A stretch of 56,021 nucleotides of DNA from JAZDRH01 sp047470865 (GCF_047470865.1 NZ_JAZDRH010000021.1:1-56021), one strand, 5' to 3'. Counted from the stretch's first letter, positions 36,955 to 45,590 are shown. The notes: generated by a model not told the origin, from the letters alone. Numbers and translations: made by a program.

Positions 36955-37527
36955 ATGAAATTATTAAAAGAACGCATTCTACAGGATGGGCGCTGTTATG
37001 AAGGCGGTATTTTAAAGGTTGATAGCTTCATTAACCATCAAATGGATCCAACCTTAATGAAGGGTATTGGCGTTGAGTTTGTGCGTCGCTTTGCAGGCTC
37101 CAATGTTAATAAAATCATGACAATTGAGGCTAGCGGTATTGCCCCAGCGATTATGACGGGCTATTTGCTGAATTTACCTGTTGTTTTCGCCAAGAAAAAG
37201 ACACCGAGTACCATGCAAAATATCCTGCATACTCAAGTACATTCGTTTACCAAAAACCGCACCTATGATGTAGTGATCAGTAAAGACTTCCTAACCCCTG
37301 ATGATAATGTCTTATTTGTTGATGACTTCTTAGCTTATGGTAACGCTGCTCTAGGTATTCTTGACTTGGTTGAGCAAGCGGGCGCTAACCTCGTGGGCAT
37401 GGGCTTTATTATTGAAAAAGGCTTTCAAGATGGACGTAAAGTGCTAGAAGAGCGCGGTGTGCGTGTAGAAGCGTTAGCCACCATCACTGATTTATCTAAC
37501 TGCAAAATTTCGATTAAAAACGACTAG
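36955..37527 (+). CDS. xpt: Xanthine phosphoribosyltransferase
   Basis: Purine salvage: converts xanthine and PRPP to XMP. 190 residues, the Xpt length: IEASGIAPAIMTGYLLNLPVVFAKKK and the PRPP-binding VLFVDDFLAYGNAALG. It forms its own transcription unit between a probable promoter and a clear terminator, inserted between the rodA and mltB genes. Confidence 0.95.
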   Translation: MKLLKERILQDGRCYEGGILKVDSFINHQMDPTLMKGIGVEFVRRFAGSNVNKIMTIEASGIAPAIMTGYLLNLPVVFAKKKTPSTMQNILHTQVHSFTKNRTYDVVISKDFLTPDDNVLFVDDFLAYGNAALGILDLVEQAGANLVGMGFIIEKGFQDGRKVLEERGVRVEALATITDLSNCKISIKND

Positions 37528-37541
37528 CTACCTTAACAAAG

Positions 37542-37564
37542 CGCACCTTTTTAGGTGCGTTTTA
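37542..37564 (+). terminator. Terminator of xpt
   Basis: CGCACCT (37542-37548) pairs with AGGTGCG (37553-37559) around TTTT and continues into TTTTAG. It starts 15 bases past the xpt stop. Confidence 0.85.
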
Positions 37565-37577
37565 GCGTTATTATCCT

Positions 37578-37757
37578 TTAGAATGGGGCTAATGTTTTTG
37601 CATAATACTCATCAATATAATGTAAGTTGCTCATCATTTGCCTAAATTTGGCATCCTCTGCATGAGCAGAAACTTTATGAAAAGATGATGAAATGTGATT
37701 TAACCAAGAGTAACTATATAAAATCAGTAGTTTAAGTGATTTTACGAGTAATTTTTG
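37578..37757 (-). pseudogene. Possible C-terminal gene remnant
   Basis: On the minus strand a stop-free frame of 59 codons ends at a TAA (37580-37578). Its last 30 residues read like a real protein end (AEDAKFRQMMSNLHYIDEYY, then AKTLAPF), while the first part is a generic hydrophobic stretch. There is no start codon in the first 40 codons; only the tandem Met at 41-42 could start a tiny peptide. I do not recognise it. It may be the tail of a lost gene between xpt and mltB, or chance. Confidence 0.25.
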
Positions 37758-37799
37758 CTATGTTGTACGTTAAGAATTTACTGTCATGCGGGTTGCTTA

Positions 37800-38786
37800 A
37801 TGTTTTTCAAAAAGCTTGTTTTCTCTGTTATCCTTTCTAGCTGTTTAGCCTTCCCTGTTATTGCCCAAAATTACGAGCAATCTGCCGCTGCTGCTGCGTT
37901 TATTCAAGAAATGGAAGCAGAGCATGGCTTTATTCCAGAGACATTGCACACCGTTTTTGCAAATGCCCAGCGCCAACAATATATTTTGGATGCCATTTCT
38001 CGCCCTGCAGAGCGTGTTAAGCCTTGGAAAGAATATCGACCTATTTTTATTACACAACAGCGCCTTGACCAAGGCTTAGCGTTTTGGAGTAAAAATGAAG
38101 CAGCGCTAATGCGTGCAGAACAAGAATATGGCGTTCCAGCAGAGTATATTGTAGCTATTATTGGTGTGGAAACCATGTATGGTGGCAATACCGGAAAGCA
38201 CCGTGTTATTGATGCGCTATCAACCTTAGCCTTTGATTATCCTCCACGGGCGCCTTTTTTTCGTAAAGAGCTCAAAGAGTTTTTAATTCTGGCACGTGAA
38301 GAGCAGGTTAATCCGTTAGAGCTAACGGGTTCTTATGCTGGCGCAATGGGCTTACCACAGTTTATGCCAAGCAGCTTTAGAGCCTATGCTGTCGACTTTG
38401 ATGGTGATGGGCATATTAATATTTGGACCAATCCAACAGATGCTATTGGCAGTGTTGCCAACTATTTTGCCAAGCATAAATGGCAAGCTGGAGAATTAGT
38501 CACTGTACAAGCCAAGGTAGCTGGGCAAAATGTAGCTAAAGGCTTATCTGTAAAAATCGACGACAAATTTACAGTTAAACAACTTAAAAACTTAGGATGG
38601 GCACCTATAACCGCTTTGCCAGATAATTTAAAAGTAACAACCTTTAAATTAGAAGCAGAACAGGGTGATGAATACTGGTTAGGGCTCAACAATTTTCAAA
38701 CCATTACACGTTACAATCGCAGTGTAATGTATGCCATGGCCGTGCATGACTTAGCGCAGCTCATGAAGCAAGCTCGTAAGGGATAA
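37800..38786 (+). CDS. mltB: Lytic murein transglycosylase B
   Basis: Cleaves peptidoglycan glycan strands in the periplasm. 328 residues: a signal peptide (MFFKKLVFSVILSSCLAFP, cleavage near VIAQ), then the MltB/SLT3 domain with catalytic Glu in IIGVETMYGGNTG and TGSYAGAMGLPQFMPSSF. There is a Cys at about position 15, but the surrounding context is a poor lipobox, so it is probably the soluble type, like Pseudomonas SltB1. The start is ATG 37800; the in-frame upstream codons are not protein-like. rlpA follows after 3 bases. Confidence 0.94.
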   Translation: MFFKKLVFSVILSSCLAFPVIAQNYEQSAAAAAFIQEMEAEHGFIPETLHTVFANAQRQQYILDAISRPAERVKPWKEYRPIFITQQRLDQGLAFWSKNEAALMRAEQEYGVPAEYIVAIIGVETMYGGNTGKHRVIDALSTLAFDYPPRAPFFRKELKEFLILAREEQVNPLELTGSYAGAMGLPQFMPSSFRAYAVDFDGDGHINIWTNPTDAIGSVANYFAKHKWQAGELVTVQAKVAGQNVAKGLSVKIDDKFTVKQLKNLGWAPITALPDNLKVTTFKLEAEQGDEYWLGLNNFQTITRYNRSVMYAMAVHDLAQLMKQARKG

Positions 38787-38789
38787 AGC

Positions 38790-39803
38790 ATGCGTAAAAT
38801 TGTTTCTATTAGCCTAATGCTAGCTGTTACTCTTGCCTTAACTAGCTGTGGTACACGCAAAGCTGTAAAACCACAGCCTGTAGTTAAACCTGGCGGAGCT
38901 ATTAGTGGTCCTAGTATTTATAACCGACCAGGTAGCGATGGAGCACCTTGGTGGGATATCGACGTGTCACATATTCCTGATGCAGTACCAATGCCGCATA
39001 ATGGCCGCTATAAAGCTGCCCCTTATACAGTAATGGGTACAAGGTATTATCCAATACAAAGCGCGCATAATTATTCAGAAGTAGGCACAGCCTCATGGTA
39101 TGGTACTAAGTTTCATGGGCAGAACACAGCCAATGGTGAACAGTATGATCTTTATGGTATGACCGCTGCCCATAAAACCCTACCACTGCCTAGCTATGTA
39201 AAAGTAACTAACTTAGAAAACGGTCTTAGCGTAACCTTGCGAGTAAATGACCGCGGACCTTTTTACTCAGATCGTATTATTGACCTTTCTTTTGCCGCAG
39301 CCAAAAAGCTAGGTTATGCCGACAAAGGTGTAGCTCGAGTTAAAGTAGAAGGTATTGACCCAGCTAAATGGTGGGCTCAGCGTGGACAGCCGGTACCTTT
39401 AGTACTAGCTGATGGTAAATATGCCGCAGCGCCTGCGCAAGGAAAACCATTGGCATGGCCTAAACTAGAGCCAGCCCAGGAAACCTATGTTCCGCCAGCA
39501 ACACAGCATGCCAGTGCCACTGTTCCTGAGGAAATTGACTCAAAAAAAAACGCTACATTTCCAGCCGATGGCCTTTATCTCCAAGTTGGTGCCTTCGCCA
39601 ACCCGGACGCTGCACAACTATTACGCGATAAACTAAGTCTTATTAGTAATGCACCTGTAGAAATTAGCTCAACAGTAAAAGACAAACTTGTCTTACATCG
39701 TGTACGCTTAGGGCCTATTGCAAGTTTATCAGCAGCGGAACAATTGCAAGAGCAAATAGCACGCGCTAATCTAGGGCAAGCTGCATTAGTAAAATTTGAC
39801 TAA
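38790..39803 (+). CDS. rlpA: Septal ring lytic transglycosylase RlpA
   Basis: Outer-membrane lipoprotein that cleaves denuded glycan strands at the septum. 337 residues: lipobox LTSC with C20, a double-psi beta-barrel near 95-185 (TASWYGTKFHGQNTANGE and VNDRGPFYSDRIIDLS), a proline/alanine-rich linker, and a C-terminal SPOR domain near 260-335 (LYLQVGAFANPDAAQ) that binds denuded glycan. It is co-transcribed with mltB. Confidence 0.96.
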   Translation: MRKIVSISLMLAVTLALTSCGTRKAVKPQPVVKPGGAISGPSIYNRPGSDGAPWWDIDVSHIPDAVPMPHNGRYKAAPYTVMGTRYYPIQSAHNYSEVGTASWYGTKFHGQNTANGEQYDLYGMTAAHKTLPLPSYVKVTNLENGLSVTLRVNDRGPFYSDRIIDLSFAAAKKLGYADKGVARVKVEGIDPAKWWAQRGQPVPLVLADGKYAAAPAQGKPLAWPKLEPAQETYVPPATQHASATVPEEIDSKKNATFPADGLYLQVGAFANPDAAQLLRDKLSLISNAPVEISSTVKDKLVLHRVRLGPIASLSAAEQLQEQIARANLGQAALVKFD

Positions 39804-39864
39804 ACAAATCAATGAATTAATGGTCTATCAGCCATTGACCTGCTGACCTTTTATTGAGTACATC

Positions 39865-41061
39865 ATGAATTTCACCCGTAGTTTTCAAGCGTTTATTTTT
39901 TCAGCCACTCTTGTTGGTGCTTCTGTTGCATTGGCTAATCCAACGCCAACACCCCTTCCTGCGCCAGCGGCTGCTCCCACAGTAATTCCTGCAATGCCGG
40001 AACTGGCGGCTAAATCCTATGTATTGATGGATGCGGCAACAGGCCAGATTCTAGTTGAGCATAATGGCGATGAGCGTTTACCACCAGCAAGTTTAACTAA
40101 ACTAATGACTGCTTATGTTGCGACTAAAGGCATCAAAGAAGGCCGTATAGGTGAGCAAGATTTAGTCACTATTAGTGAAAAAGCTTGGCGCATGGAAGGT
40201 TCTCGCATGTTTATTAAAGTCAACTCACAGGTTTCTGTGAGTGATTTATTACATGGCGTAATTATTCAGTCAGGAAATGATGCCAGTGTAGCTATTGCTG
40301 AATACATGGCAGGCAGCGAAGAAGCCTTTGCCGATGTGATGAACAGCACAGCCCAAAAACTGGGTTTAGCCAATACGCATTTTGAGAATGCAACAGGATT
40401 ACCTTCACCAACGCATTACTCCAGTGCGAATGACATGGCAAAACTAGCGCGTGCTATTATTTTTGAAGATGCCGCGCACTATGATATTTACAAGCAAAAA
40501 GAATTTACTTGGAACAATATCAAACAGCCCAACCGCAATTTATTATTATGGCGTGACAAAACGGTAGATGGCTTAAAAACCGGTCATACCGCAGAAGCAG
40601 GTTATTGCTTAGTTGCTTCAGCTGTGCGTGAAGATATGCGCTTAATCGCCTCCGTATTTGGTACTAGCAGTGAAGCAGCGCGTGCTGCAGAAACACAGAA
40701 ATTGTTAACCTATGGCTTTCGTTTTTATGAGAGCAAAACCTTTTACCAAGCAGGGGCTGAGTTAGATAAAGCCCGTGTATGGAAAGGGCAAACAGAACAC
40801 ATCAAAGTAGGTTTGGCCAATAATCTCGCGCTAACCTTACCACGTGGTCAAAGTAAAAACTTAGAAGCCCAAATGCTCTTGAATGAGCAGCTTATCGCCC
40901 CCATATCTGCTGGTGATATAGTTGGTAAAGTAGAAGTACGCTTAGGTGATCAAGTAATCAAAACGACAGATTTGATTGCACTTGAGGCAGTTGAAGAAGC
41001 CGGTTTCTTTGGTCGTCTATGGGATAGCATTAAACTTTTCTTTGTTGGCTTATTTAGTTAA
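39865..41061 (+). CDS. dacA: D-alanyl-D-alanine carboxypeptidase, PBP5/6 type
   Basis: Removes the terminal D-Ala from peptidoglycan pentapeptides. 398 residues: a signal peptide ending near VALA-N, active-site S76-LTK79, the SGN motif in QSGNDASVAIAEYM, KTGHT, a PBP5 C-terminal beta domain, and a C-terminal amphipathic anchor (FFGRLWDSIKLFFVGLFS). It begins 61 bases after rlpA. Confidence 0.96.
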   Translation: MNFTRSFQAFIFSATLVGASVALANPTPTPLPAPAAAPTVIPAMPELAAKSYVLMDAATGQILVEHNGDERLPPASLTKLMTAYVATKGIKEGRIGEQDLVTISEKAWRMEGSRMFIKVNSQVSVSDLLHGVIIQSGNDASVAIAEYMAGSEEAFADVMNSTAQKLGLANTHFENATGLPSPTHYSSANDMAKLARAIIFEDAAHYDIYKQKEFTWNNIKQPNRNLLLWRDKTVDGLKTGHTAEAGYCLVASAVREDMRLIASVFGTSSEAARAAETQKLLTYGFRFYESKTFYQAGAELDKARVWKGQTEHIKVGLANNLALTLPRGQSKNLEAQMLLNEQLIAPISAGDIVGKVEVRLGDQVIKTTDLIALEAVEEAGFFGRLWDSIKLFFVGLFS

Positions 41062-41090
41062 TTAAGTAGCATTAGGCTACGGAGGTAAAG

Positions 41091-41369
41091 ATGGCCGATC
41101 AAGAACCTCAGGCACCTAAAATTGAGTTTCCTTGCACAAACTATCCAGTAAAAATTATTGGAGATAGTCACGATCAGTTCATTACTAAGATCATGGAAGT
41201 GGTAAAGCGCCACGCTCCCGAAGTGGATGAACAACGTATTAGTGTGCGAGACAGCAGTAATGGTCGCTTTGTCTCTGTACAAGTACATATAACAGCTACA
41301 GGGCCAGAGCAACTACAAAAGCTTAATGAAGACCTTAGAGATACTGGCGTAGTGCGCATGGTATTGTAA
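41091..41369 (+). CDS. ybeD: DUF493 family protein YbeD
   Basis: 92 residues with an ACT-like fold (FPCTNYPVKIIGDSHDQF, VQVHITATGPEQLQKL). Function uncertain. It is almost always found between dacA and lipB, as here. GGAGG lies 6 bases before the ATG and the stop overlaps the lipB start by one base. Confidence 0.94.
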   Translation: MADQEPQAPKIEFPCTNYPVKIIGDSHDQFITKIMEVVKRHAPEVDEQRISVRDSSNGRFVSVQVHITATGPEQLQKLNEDLRDTGVVRMVL

Positions 41370-42028
41370 TGAGCGATTTACCAATAGGTGTTCGTCATTT
41401 AGGCATTCTTCCTTATGAACCTGCATGGCATGCTATGCAGGCTTTTACTGATTCTAGGCAAGCAGAAACCTTAGATGAACTATGGTTTCTACAGCATGAG
41501 CCTGTGTTTACCCAAGGACAAGCGGGAAAAGCAGAGCATGTGTTAGCCGCAGGTGAGATTCCTATAGTGCAAGTGGATCGTGGTGGTCAAGTAACCTATC
41601 ACGGACCAGGGCAGCTAGTGGTTTATCTGATGATAGATGTGCGACGTCTAGGCATAGGTGTACGAGAGTTAGTCACCTGTATTGAGCAATCTATTATTCA
41701 ACTCCTTGCTAGTTATGCTGTAACAGCCGTAGCCAAAAAAGATGCTCCTGGTGTTTATGTGAATGATGCTAAAATAGCATCTTTAGGCTTACGCATTCGT
41801 AATGGACGCTCGTTCCATGGCTTGGCCTTAAATTTAGATATGGATTTACAGCCGTTTCAACGTATCAACCCTTGTGGTTATGCAGGACTTCGCATGACCC
41901 AATTAAAAGATGAAACCGATCACCCCGTAGTATTTGACGAGGTGGTTGCAAGGTTGCAAGAATGCCTGTTACAACAGTTGCATTACAGCCAATATAAAAC
42001 CCTATCGGGTGAGATTGAATGGTCATGA
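41369..42028 (+). CDS. lipB: Octanoyl-ACP:protein octanoyltransferase
   Basis: Transfers octanoate from ACP to the lipoyl domains of 2-oxoacid dehydrogenases. 219 residues: VDRGGQVTYHGPGQLVVY, the catalytic Lys in KIASLGLRIRNG, and the catalytic Cys in INPCGYAGLRMTQL. It overlaps ybeD and lipA, so the three are coupled. Confidence 0.97.
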   Translation: MSDLPIGVRHLGILPYEPAWHAMQAFTDSRQAETLDELWFLQHEPVFTQGQAGKAEHVLAAGEIPIVQVDRGGQVTYHGPGQLVVYLMIDVRRLGIGVRELVTCIEQSIIQLLASYAVTAVAKKDAPGVYVNDAKIASLGLRIRNGRSFHGLALNLDMDLQPFQRINPCGYAGLRMTQLKDETDHPVVFDEVVARLQECLLQQLHYSQYKTLSGEIEWS

Positions 42029-42999
42029 ACAACGAACAAAGCAAAGCCACGCCACAAAAAGTAGAAGCCGGTGTGAAGTTACGTGGTGCTGATAAAGTAG
42101 CGCGTATCCCTGTTAAGGTGATCCCGACTGACGAACTTCCACCAAAACCTGATTGGATCCGCGTTCGTATTCCAGTATCGCCAGAAGTTGATCGCATTAA
42201 GAAAATGCTCCGCTCACATAGCTTACACAGCGTTTGTGAGGAAGCATCATGTCCCAATCTCGGTGAGTGCTTCTCAAGTGGCACCGCTACCTTTATGATT
42301 ATGGGCGATATTTGTACGCGACGTTGCCCGTTCTGTGATGTGGGCCATGGCCGTCCAAAAGCCCTAGATGAAAACGAACCAAAAAACTTAGCTAAAGCCA
42401 TTGCTGATATGAAGCTGAAGTATATTGTAATTACTTCTGTTGACCGTGATGATTTACGTGATGGTGGTGCTCAACATTTTGCCGATTGTTTACGTGAAAT
42501 TCGTGCGTTATCGCCTGAAGTTAAGCTAGAAACGCTAGTGCCTGATTACCGTGGACGTATGGATATTGCGCTGGATATTACAGAGCAAACACCTCCAGAT
42601 GTGTTTAATCATAATTTAGAGACAGTGCCTAGGCTGTATAAATCATCACGTCCAGGTTCTGACTATCATTGGTCCTTAAAACTATTACAGGAATTTAAGC
42701 GTCGTGTGCCTCATGTTCCTACTAAATCTGGTTTGATGCTTGGTTTGGGTGAAACAGACGAGGAAGTATTGGACGTTATGCGCGACATGCGAGCCCATGA
42801 TATTGATATGCTAACGCTTGGTCAGTATTTGCAGCCTTCACGTAGCCATTTGCCAGTACAACGTTTTGTACATCCAGATGTATTTAAAATGTTTGAAGAA
42901 GAAGGCTATAAAATGGGTTTTAAAAATGTGGCTGCAGGCCCATTAGTGCGTTCCTCTTATCATGCTGATCAACAAGCCCATGCTGCAAAAAATAGTTGA
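42019..42999 (+). CDS. lipA: Lipoyl synthase
   Basis: Radical-SAM enzyme that inserts two sulfurs into protein-bound octanoate. 326 residues: the auxiliary cluster cysteines in CEEASCPNLGEC, the radical-SAM CTRRCPFCD, and the C-terminal RSSYHAD with its conserved serine. ATG 42019 has GGTGAG 5 bases upstream. ATG 42025 is also possible. It ends the conserved Pseudomonas-like run, and the DNA after it is decayed. Confidence 0.97.
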   Translation: MVMNNEQSKATPQKVEAGVKLRGADKVARIPVKVIPTDELPPKPDWIRVRIPVSPEVDRIKKMLRSHSLHSVCEEASCPNLGECFSSGTATFMIMGDICTRRCPFCDVGHGRPKALDENEPKNLAKAIADMKLKYIVITSVDRDDLRDGGAQHFADCLREIRALSPEVKLETLVPDYRGRMDIALDITEQTPPDVFNHNLETVPRLYKSSRPGSDYHWSLKLLQEFKRRVPHVPTKSGLMLGLGETDEEVLDVMRDMRAHDIDMLTLGQYLQPSRSHLPVQRFVHPDVFKMFEEEGYKMGFKNVAAGPLVRSSYHADQQAHAAKNS

Positions 43000-43038
43000 T
43001 TTACTATAGCTAGAATAAAACCTGCTTTTTGACTCACC

Positions 43039-43257
43039 TTATTTATTGGGGATTAGGGCCTGAGCTCGATACAGTATCGGACTCAGGCCTTTTAGTTTGA
43101 GTTTTGCCTGCTCCTGTTGTAATAAAAATGACTCACTAATAGCTTTTCAAGCGATTCAACTGATTGTCGTTTTAGTGGGTAATACAGCTTCATTTACAGT
43201 CGATCCAGAAAAATTTTCATGGTGGTATTATCTAAGCCGCTAGGCTCCTGTATATAT
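43039..43257 (-). mobile_element. Remnant of an IS3-family transposase (OrfB C-terminus)
   Basis: Reading the minus strand from 43250: QEPSGLDNTTMKIFLDRL, then TAA, then MKLYYPLKRQSVESLEKLLV and SHFYYNRSRQ. A frame change follows to QAKLKLKGLSPILYRAQALI ending at the TAA 43041-43039. This matches the IS3-family OrfB tail pattern (GNxLDNAxME-FF-LK ... SVEELE ... YIxYYNxxR ... KLKGLSPxxYR). The element is dead: the catalytic Glu of the DNTTM-E position reads Lys, one codon is TAA, and a one-base frameshift lies near 43110. Only the last ~70 residues remain. It is cut exactly where the autotransporter frame begins (43260). I found no terminal repeats. Confidence 0.75.
43056..43094 (+). terminator. 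Hairpin terminator for lipA inside the IS remnant
   Basis: GGCCTGAG (43057-43064) pairs with CTCAGGCC (43082-43089), with an inner CGATA/TATCG pairing, and runs into TTTTAG. It lies 57 bases past lipA but is also the sequence coding GLSPILYRAQA of the dead transposase, so it looks like a terminator made from former coding DNA. Confidence 0.65.
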
Positions 43258-43412
43258 AAAAAGCCAATACTGAGAAGCTTGAGATTGAACAGGGTGGTAA
43301 TAGTAAATATAGCATTAATAATGCTGGATTTATTGGCTCTCTAAATGACCATGCAATAAATATATCAGGTTCAACAGTAGCAAGTGATGTTACTTTAACC
43401 AACATAGGTACA

Positions 43413-45044
43413 ATGCAAGGTTATATTACAGCGAATAATGAAACTGCTTTAAATATAGATAATGCAGGATTATTTTCAGTTCGCAAGCAAGATAATGGTG
43501 GCAAACATGTCGCTATCTCTAACTTCAATGACGGAACCATTAACAACACTGGCAGCATTGAGTTAATGGCTGTTAATGGCGTAGCAAACAACGATACAAC
43601 AGGTGAATATACACCTACAGGTGCGCTAAGTAGTGGCGAAGAAGGTATTCAACATGGCCAATTATTGGGCGTTAAAGACTTTAATCACAGTGGTGTGTTA
43701 GATATTCGCGGTTCAGGTTTATCAGGCAATGTTTTTGTTATTACAGGCGATAAAACGACAGCAGGCAACAATGGCAATGGTAACTTCACTACCAGTGGCG
43801 GCGTATTAAAAGTAGCTACTACCCTAAATGAAGGCGGTGCTAATAGTCGTAGTGATATGTTGGTAGCTGACAACATTATTAAAGGTACTGATAGCACTAA
43901 AGTGGCCATTTCTATAGCCCAAGCCAGCACAGGCGGCAAAACCGTTGATGATGGCATCCAAATCATCAAAACCTTAGGTACTCAAGATAAAACCGCCTTT
44001 ACCTTAGCGGGTCCTGTTACTTTTGGTGAGTATGAGTACTTACTCTTTGGTGAAAACGCTCATGGCGATGCGGATGGCTTCTATTTGCGTAATTTCTTAA
44101 AAGACACAGATACCAAAGTGTATCTACCTAACCCTAATATTGGTGGTTATCTAGGTAACCAATATGCAGCGGCTAACATGTTTAACCAAAATATCTTAGA
44201 TCGCCGTGACAATGCTCGTGCGCCTGATGAAACTGTATGGGCCCGCGTTCAATATAACCACATGAATACTGAACAGCTTAAAGGCACACAAAAACTAAAA
44301 GTAGACACCTCATTAGTTCAGGTAGGTGCTGATTTATACCGCGATGAACAAGAAGGTAAAGTAGCAGGCGTGTTCTTTGGTTATGGCGATAGCGATGTTA
44401 AAAACCGCTCTAAGCTTACTGGTTCAGAAGTAAAAGGTAGCGTTAAAGGCATACAGTTAGGCGGTTATTATAGTTGGATGCCACAAGATGATAACAAAGG
44501 TGCTTTTGTTGATATCTGGGGGCATTACGCTCACTTTAGTAATGAACTCAGTGGTGCTGCTCAAGCCAATAGCTCTAAAAAATACAAAGGTAACGGTCTA
44601 GCGCTGTCTATCGAAGGGGGCTATGGCTTTGAAGTAGGACGTACCGAGTATAATACCTGGATATTAGAGCCTCACGCACAAGCCACCTATAACTACCTAA
44701 AAATGGATGACTTTACTGACAAAAACGAAACACGCTTTAAAAACAATAAAAGCAATGGTTTTACTACTCGTGTAGGTGCGCGTTTCTATGGCTATAAAGA
44801 AAACCAAGTAGGCGTCTTGCCTTTTGTTGAGTTGAACTGGCTACATAATGGTGTCGACAACGGCGTGTATGTTAATAACACCCGTAAAGACAGCAAGATT
44901 GGGCGCAACGTGGGTGAGTTAAAACTAGGTGCTAAAGGCAACATTACAGAGCATTCAAGTATTTCTGCTCATATTGGCGTGCAACAAGGTAGCGATAAAT
45001 TCCGTAATAGCTTAGGGCAGTTAGTATTTAACTATAATTTCTAA
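43413..45044 (+). CDS. Autotransporter beta-barrel protein lacking its N-terminus
   Basis: 543 codons from the first ATG, but the frame is open back to 43260 (KANTEKLEIEQGGNSKYSIN...), just after a TAA, so the gene has lost its true start and signal peptide. Residues ~1-240 are a passenger-type beta-helix (repeated N-x-G/I-x-N patterns, LNIDNAGLFSV). Residues ~260-543 are the outer-membrane barrel (ETVWARVQYNHMNTEQ, VQVGADLY, FFGYGDSDVK, ending in LVFNYNF with the terminal Phe expected for BAM recognition). Without a signal peptide it cannot reach the outer membrane, so it is probably a pseudogene or a silent donor for other autotransporter genes. The barrel itself shows no breaks. It is preceded by an IS3-family remnant. 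Confidence 0.85.
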   Translation: MQGYITANNETALNIDNAGLFSVRKQDNGGKHVAISNFNDGTINNTGSIELMAVNGVANNDTTGEYTPTGALSSGEEGIQHGQLLGVKDFNHSGVLDIRGSGLSGNVFVITGDKTTAGNNGNGNFTTSGGVLKVATTLNEGGANSRSDMLVADNIIKGTDSTKVAISIAQASTGGKTVDDGIQIIKTLGTQDKTAFTLAGPVTFGEYEYLLFGENAHGDADGFYLRNFLKDTDTKVYLPNPNIGGYLGNQYAAANMFNQNILDRRDNARAPDETVWARVQYNHMNTEQLKGTQKLKVDTSLVQVGADLYRDEQEGKVAGVFFGYGDSDVKNRSKLTGSEVKGSVKGIQLGGYYSWMPQDDNKGAFVDIWGHYAHFSNELSGAAQANSSKKYKGNGLALSIEGGYGFEVGRTEYNTWILEPHAQATYNYLKMDDFTDKNETRFKNNKSNGFTTRVGARFYGYKENQVGVLPFVELNWLHNGVDNGVYVNNTRKDSKIGRNVGELKLGAKGNITEHSSISAHIGVQQGSDKFRNSLGQLVFNYNF

Positions 45045-45087
45045 TGGAGTATTGAAAAATCGCCTAATAACTTAGTTCCTTCTCTTT

Positions 45088-45118
45088 ATCCCGCTTCTTT
45101 ATAGAGCGGGATTTTTTT
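45088..45118 (+). terminator. Terminator of the autotransporter gene
   Basis: ATCCCGCT (45088-45095) pairs with AGCGGGAT (45105-45112) around a 9-base loop, followed by Ts to 45118. It is intact although the gene has lost its 5' end. Confidence 0.88.
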
Positions 45119-45120
45119 GC

Positions 45121-45345
45121 CTGCGAGATGGAGAAATTCTTATCAATGAAAATAGCTGGGAGTTTTATGATGGTACATTAGATGAATTACGAATTGGTTT
45201 TGATCGTTTTCGGTTTTGGGAAGCGTATTCTAGAGGGCATTGGAACGCGACTATTGAAAATAATTTTTCGGGGATTCAATTATGTTTTGCTGAAGAGACT
45301 TTATTTTCTGATGAGGGATGTTTAAAAAAGTTTCTGATTAATTAA
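45121..45345 (+). pseudogene. Orphan 3' fragment of an unknown gene
   Basis: A clear coding frame of 74 residues without any ATG, GTG or TTG near its start. It reads LRDGEILINENSWEFYDGTL, then DELRIGFDRFRFWEAY, SRGHWNATIENNFSGIQLCF and AEETLFSDEGCLKKFLIN before TAA 45343-45345. The frame is open only back to a TAG at 45073-45075, inside the preceding terminator. The acidic, aromatic-rich composition recalls small soluble immunity-type proteins, but I do not recognise the family. It appears to be the tail of a gene whose front was lost when this junction formed. Confidence 0.5.
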
Positions 45346-45555
45346 AAATATTGTTATAGATATAGTGAAGCACAGGTTTTTCATCGATCCCAACGTCATC
45401 TTAAGAAAATAACTCTAACACCGTGTAAATTCATTACTACACTAAGCTATCGAAATAATCAGGATACCATTGCATCATACTCTTCCCCTGTTCTAGGTGA
45501 CCTTCTCCCTTAAACTAGTTATTTATGATTTATGCAGGCTAAGCTTGATTCTTAT
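45346..45555. other. Intergenic stretch without a recognisable gene
   Basis: About 210 bases between the orphan fragment and the amidase terminator. On the minus strand a 26-codon frame (45514-45437) includes KGEGHLEQGKSMMQWYPDYF, ending at stop codons TAG-TAA-TGA in a row. It is too short to call and may be another decayed gene end. Confidence 0.3.
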
Positions 45556-45587
45556 AAAAGCCCTTCTCTTGTCAAGAAGGGCTTTTT
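45556..45587. terminator. Terminator of the amidase gene (works in both directions)
   Basis: A 12-bp perfect stem AAAAGCCCTTCT (45556-45567) / AGAAGGGCTTTT (45575-45586) around CTTGTCA. Its ends provide U-runs on both strands. It lies 4 bases past the amidase stop. Confidence 0.92.
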
Positions 45588-45590
45588 CGT

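Noticed and set aside
45437..45514. 26-codon minus-strand frame KGEGHLEQGKSMMQWYPDYF...
   Set aside because: Reads like a protein tail but is too short to separate from chance. Mentioned only within the intergenic feature.
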